This document shows, one piece after another, positions 1-5,904 of a stretch of DNA of 26,442 nucleotides (the first letter of the stretch is position 1; each line of letters opens with the position of its first letter). The stretch spans positions 1 through 26,442 of the forward strand of contig CAZEQL010000011.1 in NCBI GenBank assembly GCA_964514415.1, written 5' to 3'. Below the pieces are notes generated by a model. That model made no database searches. It saw only the letters and a program-made list of their open reading frames with translations, and was not told the origin of the DNA. The position numbers were made by a program, and so were the translations under genes. This DNA comes from CAZEQL01 sp964514415. Its GTDB lineage: Bacteria > Chloroflexota > Dehalococcoidia > GIF9 > AB-539-J10.

Positions 1-16
1 CCTTTGGTCAAACTTT

Positions 17-54
17 GTAACACAAATTTAACCTGTTCGTAATATTCTGGAAAC
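17..54 (+). promoter_or_regulatory. GlnR-type nitrogen-regulator box upstream of amtB
   Basis: The sequence reads GTAAC-N6-TTAAC-N6-GTAAT-N6-GAAAC. This follows the pattern gTnAC-n6-GaAAC-n6-gTnAC-n6-GaAAC known for OmpR-family GlnR of Actinobacteria, with exact spacing and three of 20 core bases off. A second site of the same form lies before the other amt/glnK/glnA operon (1986-2023). A TACTAT at 62-67 could be the -10. That a GlnR-like protein binds here is inference. Confidence 0.6.
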
Positions 55-144
55 ACCTGGCTACTATCATTGCCCTTAAATAAACTGGGGGTGAACTGTG
101 GCTAAGGATATATTAAAGCCACCACCCACCAAAGGAGGGTAGCT

Positions 145-1542
145 ATGTTTACCAGAGAGAGAGTGATGAGGATTGTAATGAGAGGGGGGTTAACCCTTGC
201 CCTGGTTTACCTCTTGTGGTTGGTCTGGGCAGCGACAAGCGGCACAGTTCTGGCCGCTGATCCCACCGGTATAGGAGGAACAGCAGATTCCGCAGTAGAT
301 TATGTCTGGATATTGGTCTGTGCCTTCCTGGTGATGTTTATGCAGCCCGGGTTTGCCATGCTGGAAGCGGGGTTTTGCCGGGCCAAGAACGTAACCAATC
401 TAATGACCAAGAATTTAATGGATTATGCTATTGGTTCGCTTGCCTTTTTCCTTGTAGGCTACGCCATAATGATGGGTGGTGATTGGCATGGTCTCTGGGG
501 CACACAGGGCTGGTTCATGACCGGTGAGTATTATGATGTGGATAAATATCTCAATATGTTCTGGATGCTGGTCTTCTGCGCCACCGCAGCTACCATCGTC
601 TCTGGCGCTGTCGCTGAAAGGATGAAGTTCAAGGCTTACATCGCTTACAGTATCATAATAAGCGTCATTATTTATCCCATTTATGGTCACTGGGTATGGG
701 GTGGAGGTTGGCTTTCCACTTTACCTTTCGGAATGGGTGCTCTGGACTTCGCTGGCTCAGGAGTGGTTCATGCTATTGGCGGCTTTGTTGGCCTGGCTGG
801 CGCCATGGTCCTTGGCCCCAGGTTCGGCAAATACGATAAGGAAGGAAAGCCGCGAGCAATTCCAGGTCATAGCATAGCGCTGGCCGCCTTAGGTGTTTTT
901 ATCCTGTGGTTTGGCTGGTTTGGTTTTAACTCTGGCAGTACATGTGATGCACACCACCTGAGAATAGCAGTTATCGCTGTCAATACTAACCTGGCAGCCT
1001 CTGCTGCTGCGGTGGCAGCACTGCTTGTAGCAAAGTGGAAAACCAAGAAGTGGGATACTGGTATGGCCTTAAACGGAGCTGTAGCAGGTTTGGTCGCTGT
1101 CACTGCTCCCTGTGCCTGGATAGAAGGCTGGGCAGCAATCGTAATTGGTCTTATTGCCGGAGTGCTGATGTACGCCAGTGTTAAGTTTTTCGAATCTAAG
1201 GGAATAGACGACCCTGTGGGCGCTATAAGCGTACATGGCGTTTGTGGGCTATGGGGACTGCTGAGTGTCGGTTTCTTTGCTGACGGAACATATGGCAATT
1301 ACGCTACTGGGGCACCGTTCGCCACCGGCCTGTTCTACGGCGGTGGAGGTGAGCAGTTGCTTGCCCAGTTTATTAGTTGCGTGGTAGTTTTCGCCTGGGC
1401 ATTTGGCATAGGATATCTGATGTTTAAGCTACTGGACAAGGCTTTTGGCATCCGTGTGTCTCCCGAAGAAGAGCTTCAAGGATTGGATATTCCAGAGCAT
1501 GGCACACCAGCCTATCCTGACTTTGTTACCACACGGAGGTAA
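145..1542 (+). CDS. amtB: Ammonium transporter (Amt/MEP/Rh family)
   Basis: Inner-membrane ammonium channel, expected to be a trimer gated by PII. Residues 1-38 form a signal peptide (basic start, hydrophobic core, cleavage near VLA-A at 37), as in many bacterial Amt proteins. The pore signature DFAGSGVVH is at 201-209, with D201 the substrate-binding Asp and H209 the first pore His. The twin His H364 lies in SVHGVCGLWG (362-371). Length 465 fits the family. The ATG at 145 follows AAAGGAGGG at good spacing; a later in-frame ATG at 166 would clip the signal peptide. A PII gene starts 34 nt downstream, the classic amtB-PII pairing, and a GlnR-like box lies upstream. Confidence 0.95.
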   Translation: MFTRERVMRIVMRGGLTLALVYLLWLVWAATSGTVLAADPTGIGGTADSAVDYVWILVCAFLVMFMQPGFAMLEAGFCRAKNVTNLMTKNLMDYAIGSLAFFLVGYAIMMGGDWHGLWGTQGWFMTGEYYDVDKYLNMFWMLVFCATAATIVSGAVAERMKFKAYIAYSIIISVIIYPIYGHWVWGGGWLSTLPFGMGALDFAGSGVVHAIGGFVGLAGAMVLGPRFGKYDKEGKPRAIPGHSIALAALGVFILWFGWFGFNSGSTCDAHHLRIAVIAVNTNLAASAAAVAALLVAKWKTKKWDTGMALNGAVAGLVAVTAPCAWIEGWAAIVIGLIAGVLMYASVKFFESKGIDDPVGAISVHGVCGLWGLLSVGFFADGTYGNYATGAPFATGLFYGGGGEQLLAQFISCVVVFAWAFGIGYLMFKLLDKAFGIRVSPEEELQGLDIPEHGTPAYPDFVTTRR

Positions 1543-1576
1543 GCTGCTGCAATACAAAGTAAGGGAGTGTGAAAAA

Positions 1577-1918
1577 ATGAAAAAGATAGAAGCCATAATC
1601 AGAATAGAAAAATTCGAAGAGGTGAAAGAGGCGCTAAAGAAGCTGGACGGCTATCAGGGAATGACAAAGACCCCGGTTGAGGGGCAAGGGAAGCAGAAAG
1701 GTCTCAAACAGCAGTTTCGTGGTACAGTTTATGAAGTGGAGTTTCCCCAGAAAATCAAGCTGGAGATAGTGGCTCAGGACGACAAAATAGAGGAAATAGT
1801 CGACACCATTGTAGCCAGCGCCAAGACAGGTGAGGTTGGCGACGGCAAGATTTTCATCTATCCCGTAGAAACCGCCATCCGCGTGAGAACAGGAGAAAAG
1901 GGGGAACAAGCTCTATAA
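1577..1918 (+). CDS. glnB: PII nitrogen regulatory protein
   Basis: Small trimeric signal protein that senses 2-oxoglutarate and ATP/ADP and controls Amt and nitrogen enzymes. It has 113 residues and starts MKKIEAIIR. The T-loop is around residues 38-56 and has a Tyr at 52 (RGTVYEV), matching the uridylylated Tyr51 after a one-residue insertion near 23. The C-terminal signature TGEVGDGKIF is at 84-93 and IRVRTGE at 101-107. The start is ATG 1577, after AAGGGAG; the reading frame is open further upstream inside amtB, but homology begins here. It differs clearly from the second PII at 2419, so the pair are paralogues with separate Amt partners. Confidence 0.93.
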   Translation: MKKIEAIIRIEKFEEVKEALKKLDGYQGMTKTPVEGQGKQKGLKQQFRGTVYEVEFPQKIKLEIVAQDDKIEEIVDTIVASAKTGEVGDGKIFIYPVETAIRVRTGEKGEQAL

Positions 1919-1945
1919 ATAAATAAGCACGATAGCTCAGGATGC

Positions 1946-1974
1946 GGGGGGCATCGGCAGCACCGGTGCCCCCC
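1946..1974 (+). terminator. Strong GC hairpin between the two nitrogen operons
   Basis: A 12-bp stem (GGGGGGCATCGG with CCGGTGCCCCCC, one G-T pair) closes a five-base CAGCA loop 28 nt after glnB. The 3' side runs into more C and then GTCTTAAAATAAT rather than a clean T run. It is a likely transcription stop or RNA-stabilising hairpin separating amtB-glnB from the next promoter region. Confidence 0.6.
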
Positions 1975-1985
1975 CCCGTCTTAAA

Positions 1986-2023
1986 ATAATACTAATTTAA
2001 CAAACTTGTAACATAATGGAAAC
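1986..2023 (+). promoter_or_regulatory. GlnR-type nitrogen-regulator box upstream of the second amt/glnK/glnA operon
   Basis: The sequence reads ATAAT-N6-TTAAC-N6-GTAAC-N6-GAAAC, the same four-part architecture as at 17-54. The downstream half (GTAAC-N6-GAAAC) is a perfect match to the actinobacterial GlnR half-site pair. The two sites also share AATTTAAC followed, after six bases, by GTAA and then TGGAAACA. It would serve glnK-glnA, since the amt gene just downstream is broken. Confidence 0.6.
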
Positions 2024-2069
2024 AATTATAGGGTAGACTAAACGGCATCGAAATGCGAAGAGACCTTAT

Positions 2070-2394
2070 ATGCCTATTAATTCTGGCGATACCGTTTGGA
2101 TCTTAGTTTCGTCAGCATTGGTTATGTTGATGATGCCCGGCGTAGCTCTATTCTACGGCGGCATGGTGGGAAGAAAAAACGTTCTTTATCGCTGGTATAC
2201 CGATAGGAGCAATAGGCGCAACCCTCTCTTATCATGCTATGATTTGGAGGAATAAGGCTAACAGGGTAGATAAATCCCTGGATGTACTGGCTTGCCATGG
2301 CATTGGCGGTGTCTGGGGTGTTGCGGCTACTGGAATTTTTGCCACCGCTGCCATCGGAGGAAACAGTGGGATTAGATATATCACAGCACGGTGA
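2070..2394 (+). pseudogene. Second ammonium transporter, internally deleted and frameshifted
   Basis: From ATG 2070 about 40 codons encode a typical Amt N-terminus (SGDTVWILVSSALVML, PGVALFYGGMVGRKNVL). From about 2191 a different frame encodes an Amt C-terminal part (KSLDVLACHGIGGVWGVAAT, then GIFATAAIGG) ending at TGA 2392-2394. This part includes the His that matches H364 of amtB. About 250-300 residues between the two parts are missing, and the end after GGNSG does not look like Amt. The gene therefore cannot make a channel. It still occupies the position before glnK, indicating a former amt-PII-glnA operon. Confidence 0.87.
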
Positions 2395-2418
2395 AAGGGT
2401 CTATGGGGGAGCATTGAG

Positions 2419-2757
2419 ATGAAAAAGATAGAAGCCATCATCAGGGAAGAAAAACTGGATGCAGTTAAAGTGGCTCTTGAGGACAACGGCTATTTCGGTA
2501 TGACGGTTAGCGAAGTAACTGGCAGAGGCCGACAAAAAGGGCTTTCACTGCAATGGCGCGTGGGGGAATACCGAATAGACCTGCTGCCTAAGCTTAAGAT
2601 TGAGGTTGTTATTCTGGAAAAAGACGTGCCCAAAATCCTCCATGCCATTATTCGAAGCGCCAGGACAGGCGAGATGGGAGACGGTAAAATATTTGTCCTC
2701 CCGGTTGATAACGCAGTGCGCATCAGGACAGGAGAGGATGGTGGCAATGCCATATAA
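2419..2757 (+). CDS. glnK: PII nitrogen regulatory protein, second copy (GlnK-type position)
   Basis: A 112-residue PII protein of canonical length. The T-loop contains GRGRQKG (35-41) and the uridylylatable Tyr at 51 in RVGEYRID. The signature TGEMGDGKIF sits in the C-terminal half, then VRIRTGE. ATG 2419 follows GGGGGAG. It lies 24 nt after the remnant second amt and 20 nt before glnA, so it is probably co-transcribed with glnA and may now signal mainly to glutamine synthetase or to the remaining AmtB. Naming it glnK rather than glnB rests on position only. Confidence 0.92.
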   Translation: MKKIEAIIREEKLDAVKVALEDNGYFGMTVSEVTGRGRQKGLSLQWRVGEYRIDLLPKLKIEVVILEKDVPKILHAIIRSARTGEMGDGKIFVLPVDNAVRIRTGEDGGNAI

Positions 2758-2777
2758 AAAGTTAAAAGGAGGTTAAA

Positions 2778-4121
2778 ATGGAAAACAGAAGCAGAGAAGA
2801 GGGCAAAGAATATGTTCTCAAAATGGCCAAGGAGCACGACGTTAAGTTTATCAGGTTGTGGTTCACCGATATCTTAGGCATCTTAAAAAGCTTTGCCATT
2901 ACTGTGGGAGAGCTAGAAGGTGCCCTAGAGCAAGGAATGGGATTCGATGGCTCATCCATTGAGGGCTTTGCCCGAATTGACGAGAGTGACATGATTGCGA
3001 TGCCTGACCCTGATACCTGGCAGTTGCTTCCTTGGAGACCCAAGGTACACCATGCTGTGGCAAGAATGTTCTGCGACATTCAGAGACCCGGCGGTGAGAT
3101 TTTTGAAGGCGACCCCAGATATGTTCTAAGGAGGAATTTGAAGCGGGCGGCAGACATGGGATATACCTTCTATGTGGGGCCAGAACTGGAGTACTTCTAT
3201 TTCCAGGACTCAGCGGGAACTCAAGGTTTAGATGCAGGAGGCTACTTCGATATGATTCCCTTGGACGCCGCTTCCGACCTGAGACGGGAAACGGTTCTCA
3301 CTCTGGAGGAGATGGGCATAGCTATCGAGTATTCCCACCACGAGGTCGCCGCCAGCCAGCATGAGATAGATATGAGATACACCGACGCTCTGACCATGGC
3401 TGACAACGTGATGACCTATCGTCTGGTAGTCAAGCAAATAGCGCTACAACAGGGAGTTTACGCCACCTTCATGCCCAAACCTGTGTTCGGCAGCAATGGC
3501 AGTGGTATGCACGTCCACCAATCGCTGTTTAAGGGTGATAACAACGCCTTCTTTGACAAGAACGATAAGCACCACATCTCCAAGATAGCCAAATGTTATA
3601 TCGCTGGGTTACTAAAGCATGCCCCCGAAATTACCGCTGTTTGCAATCAATGGGTCAATTCCTACAAGAGACTGGTCCCCGGATATGAAGCGCCTGTGTA
3701 CCTTTCATGGGCACGGCGAAATCGAGCCGACCTGATTAGAGTTCCAGAATATATGCCAGGCAAGGAAAAAGCTACCAGAATAGAATTCAGATCTCCTGAC
3801 CCTGCCTGTAATCCCTACCTTACTTTCAGCGTGATGTTAGCGGCTGGACTGGATGGAATTGAAAAGGAATATGAAGTGCCAGAGCCTGTAAAGGAGAACG
3901 TGTATGAAATGACCGAGGAAGAAAGGAAGGCGAGGGGAATAGACACTTTGCCCGGGAGCCTCTGGGAGGCGATTCAGCTTACAGAAGAGAGCGAGCTGGT
4001 GCGAAAAGCCCTTGGCAACCACGTTTTTGATGCCTTTATCAAGAACAAGAAGATAGAATGGAATGAATACCGGACCCAAGTGAGCGAGTACGAGATTAAG
4101 AGATATTTGCCGATTTTATAG
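2778..4121 (+). CDS. glnA: Glutamine synthetase type I (alpha subgroup)
   Basis: Makes glutamine from glutamate, ammonia and ATP as a cytoplasmic dodecamer. It has 447 residues, the size of the GSI-alpha (Bacillus/Thermotoga-like) enzymes, and I see no adenylylation-site segment of the GSI-beta type. Motifs: GFDGSSIEGFARIDESDM (55-72) with R66 matching the feedback-inhibition Arg of Bacillus GlnA; GPELEYF (134-140); GSGMHVHQSL (241-250); NSYKRLVPGYEAPVYLSW (294-311); RIEFRSPDPACNPYLTF (334-350). ATG 2778 follows AAAGGAGG at ideal spacing. It shares an operon with the PII gene 20 nt upstream, and fragments of a second glnA lie directly downstream. Confidence 0.97.
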   Translation: MENRSREEGKEYVLKMAKEHDVKFIRLWFTDILGILKSFAITVGELEGALEQGMGFDGSSIEGFARIDESDMIAMPDPDTWQLLPWRPKVHHAVARMFCDIQRPGGEIFEGDPRYVLRRNLKRAADMGYTFYVGPELEYFYFQDSAGTQGLDAGGYFDMIPLDAASDLRRETVLTLEEMGIAIEYSHHEVAASQHEIDMRYTDALTMADNVMTYRLVVKQIALQQGVYATFMPKPVFGSNGSGMHVHQSLFKGDNNAFFDKNDKHHISKIAKCYIAGLLKHAPEITAVCNQWVNSYKRLVPGYEAPVYLSWARRNRADLIRVPEYMPGKEKATRIEFRSPDPACNPYLTFSVMLAAGLDGIEKEYEVPEPVKENVYEMTEEERKARGIDTLPGSLWEAIQLTEESELVRKALGNHVFDAFIKNKKIEWNEYRTQVSEYEIKRYLPIL

Positions 4122-4245
4122 GAGGAGTGTACACCACCCACGTTTGGAGACGCATCATGCCTTGGCTGGTATCGCTCCACTTTCTTCTCATCAGTTTGTT
4201 GGTGGGAGGAAAGTGCCCCACCACAGATTACCTTTCCTGGCTCAA

Positions 4246-4412
4246 GGTGGCTATTTCGATTTAATCCCCCTGGACATTGCCACCGATTTGCGATGACTGA
4301 GCAAGAGCGGCAGGGGAAAGGTATAGGCACACTTCCCGGCAGCTTATATGAAGCTATAAAACTCATTAAGAATAGCGATTTGGTCAAAAAAGCTCTGGGA
4401 GAGCAGCTCTCC
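4246..4412 (+). pseudogene. Remnant of a second glutamine synthetase gene
   Basis: Two fragments lie back to back. 4246-4293 encodes GGYFDLIPLDIATDLR, matching glnA residues 154-169 (GGYFDMIPLDAASDLR). From 4293, one base out of frame, the sequence encodes MTEQERQGKGIGTLPGSLYE and then AIKLIKNSDLVKKALGEQ, matching glnA 378-413. About 208 codons between them are gone. The divergence from the intact gene shows it was a separate paralogue rather than a recent partial copy. The stretch 4122-4245 before it and 4413-4531 after it has no recognisable gene, apart from a short palindromic repeat at 4422-4444. Confidence 0.85.
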
Positions 4413-4421
4413 CGAGTTGCA

Positions 4422-4444
4422 TGAGATTCTTCGCTACGCTCAGA
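4422..4444. repeat. Short palindromic interspersed repeat (degenerate copy)
   Basis: TGAGATTCTTCGCTACGCTC followed by AGA resembles the dispersed 'GAGATTCTTCGCT...GCTCAGAATGACA' repeats seen at 14136-14196. It lies just after the glnA remnant and is probably an intergenic REP-like unit. Confidence 0.5.
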
Positions 4445-4531
4445 GATGCCAAGAGGAGAAGAACCTTTCAGAGGGACATTCGGGTGAAAGGCTGCAACTG
4501 CTTTATCAATGTGGTCAACCAGCACACAATG

Positions 4532-4560
4532 TTGGATTTAAGCCTGAGGGGAGCTATAAT
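4532..4560 (+). promoter_or_regulatory. Sigma-A promoter of hypAB
   Basis: TTGGAT (4532-4537), a 17-base spacer, and a perfect TATAAT (4555-4560). Transcription would start near 4567, leaving only about 17 nt before the hypA ATG at 4584. No Shine-Dalgarno sequence is evident there, which suits a near-leaderless message. Confidence 0.7.
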
Positions 4561-4583
4561 AAGCTGTTTGTTATTCATACGAG

Positions 4584-4925
4584 ATGCATGAATTGGGGGT
4601 AACTGAAAGTATCGTTAACATCGCTTTAGACAAGGCTAAAACAGCCCAAGCTGGCAAAATCACTCAAGTTAACTTGGTTGTTGGTGAACTGTCAGGTTTC
4701 GCGACTGAGTGTATCCAATTTTATTTTGATTTTCTTAGCAAAGATACCATTGCTCAGGGGGCAATCCTTCATTTCAAATCAGCCCCAGCTCAACTACGCT
4801 GCCGAGATTGTTCCACTACTTTTTGTCCTCAAGATACCTTGTGGGTTTGTCCTAAGTGCCAGAGCCAAAGCGTGGAAATAGAGGGGGGGCGGGAGCTATA
4901 TATAGAAGATATGGAGGTGGAATGA
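4584..4925 (+). CDS. hypA: Hydrogenase nickel-incorporation protein HypA
   Basis: Nickel chaperone that works with HypB to load Ni into [NiFe]-hydrogenase large subunits. The 113-residue protein starts MHELGVTESI, with His2 and Glu3 the nickel ligands, so the start must be exactly ATG 4584. The zinc site is made by C73, C76, C89 and C92 in two CxxC pairs. Its stop overlaps the start of hypB by ATGA, a sign of translational coupling. No hydrogenase structural genes or hypC/D/E/F are in the window, so the target is encoded elsewhere. Confidence 0.95.
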   Translation: MHELGVTESIVNIALDKAKTAQAGKITQVNLVVGELSGFATECIQFYFDFLSKDTIAQGAILHFKSAPAQLRCRDCSTTFCPQDTLWVCPKCQSQSVEIEGGRELYIEDMEVE

Positions 4926-5641
4926 GGAAAATAGAAGTGGTACAAAACATTCTGGAGGCTAACGAATCTATAGCGGCTCAAAATCAGCAACTTCTGAATA
5001 AAAATGGAGTCCTCGCTATTAATATTATGTCATCTCCGGGTGCGGGCAAGACGAGCCTTATTTTGCAAACCATAGCTAACTTGAAGAACAAATTAGGAAT
5101 AGGAGTTATAGAAGGCGATGTCGCTTCAACACTAGATGCTGAGAAAATAAGAAACCATGTCACAGCAGTGGTCCAGGTAAATACCAAAAACATGTCTGAG
5201 AGTTGCTCCCTGATTGCTACTATGATAGACCGTGCACTCAAAGGCCTGCCTTTAGAGGATATAGATTTACTTCTGATCGAAAATATAGGCAATCTCATAT
5301 GCCCCTCGGAGTTTATCCTGGGGGAACATAAAAGGGTAGTAATTTCTAGCGTGCCTGAGGGGGACGATAAACCTATTAAGTACCCTATGATATTTGCTGA
5401 TGCTGATGCCGTGGTAATAAATAAGCTAGATTTGCTTCCCTATGTTGATTTTGACATCCCTGCTTTTCACCGTGCAGTTGAAAGGTTAAATCCAAAAGTC
5501 AAATTCTTTGAGGTTTCTTGTAAGACTAACGCAGGGATAGAAGCTTGGTGCTCTTGGTTGCTAGATGAGGTGAAGAATAATACTCGCAAAGTAGTAGGTG
5601 CAGATTCTCCTCATAACTTCGGTAAAACTCATCCGGCTTAG
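4922..5641 (+). CDS. hypB: Hydrogenase nickel-incorporation GTPase HypB
   Basis: SIMIBI-class GTPase that delivers Ni with HypA. The start is ATG 4922 within ATGA, after a GGAGGTGG ribosome site; 239 residues. The P-loop is SSPGAGKTS (37-45), followed by EGDVASTLDAEKI (64-76), ENIGNLICPSEF (120-131) with the metal Cys C127, SVPEGDDKPIKYP (143-155) and the guanine-specificity NKLD (167-170). In most HypB proteins a Cys-His pair follows QxNTG (as in QINTGKGCHLDA). Here QVNTKNMSESCSLIA (85-99) keeps a Cys (C95) but has Ser in place of His and extra residues before it. There is no N-terminal His-rich storage tail. Confidence 0.93.
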   Translation: MRKIEVVQNILEANESIAAQNQQLLNKNGVLAINIMSSPGAGKTSLILQTIANLKNKLGIGVIEGDVASTLDAEKIRNHVTAVVQVNTKNMSESCSLIATMIDRALKGLPLEDIDLLLIENIGNLICPSEFILGEHKRVVISSVPEGDDKPIKYPMIFADADAVVINKLDLLPYVDFDIPAFHRAVERLNPKVKFFEVSCKTNAGIEAWCSWLLDEVKNNTRKVVGADSPHNFGKTHPA

Positions 5642-5847
5642 GAACAATGCTGCGTTTTAGCTCAGCTAGAGTTAAACTCAGGTATATCCTGGTAAGGTCT
5701 TTTCTGGCTTCTATAGAAATATGACTTGACTCTAGCAATCTCTGATAGGAGGTTGGATGATTTAATTCGAGGCATGGTGTCCAAAGAAAATGCCGCCCTT
5801 TACTGACATGTACCTTAAATAGGTATTAACAGGGTGCCCTGGATTTG

Positions 5848-5876
5848 TTGACTATAGAGATAACATACTCTATACT
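5848..5876 (+). promoter_or_regulatory. clpC promoter with an embedded 7-bp dyad
   Basis: TTGACT (5848-5853), 17-base spacer, TATACT (5871-5876): a near-consensus sigma-A promoter 29 nt before the clpC ATG. TATAGAG (5853-5859) and CTCTATA (5868-5874) form a perfect inverted repeat with an eight-base centre that spans the spacer and -10. It matches neither CIRCE (HrcA) nor the CtsR direct repeat, so the regulator is unknown. Confidence 0.75.
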
Positions 5877-5904
5877 TTATTTGAGATGGTAAGCAAGGAG
5901 TGAT

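Noticed and set aside
4122..4245. Possible coding stretch HHALAGIAPLSSHQFVGGRK
   Set aside because: Open frame runs into the glnA remnant but matches no part of glutamine synthetase that I can place; probably chance or heavily decayed.
3974..4525. 183-codon minus-strand ORF over the end of glnA
   Set aside because: It covers glnA and the glnA remnant in antisense; the plus-strand homology is unambiguous.
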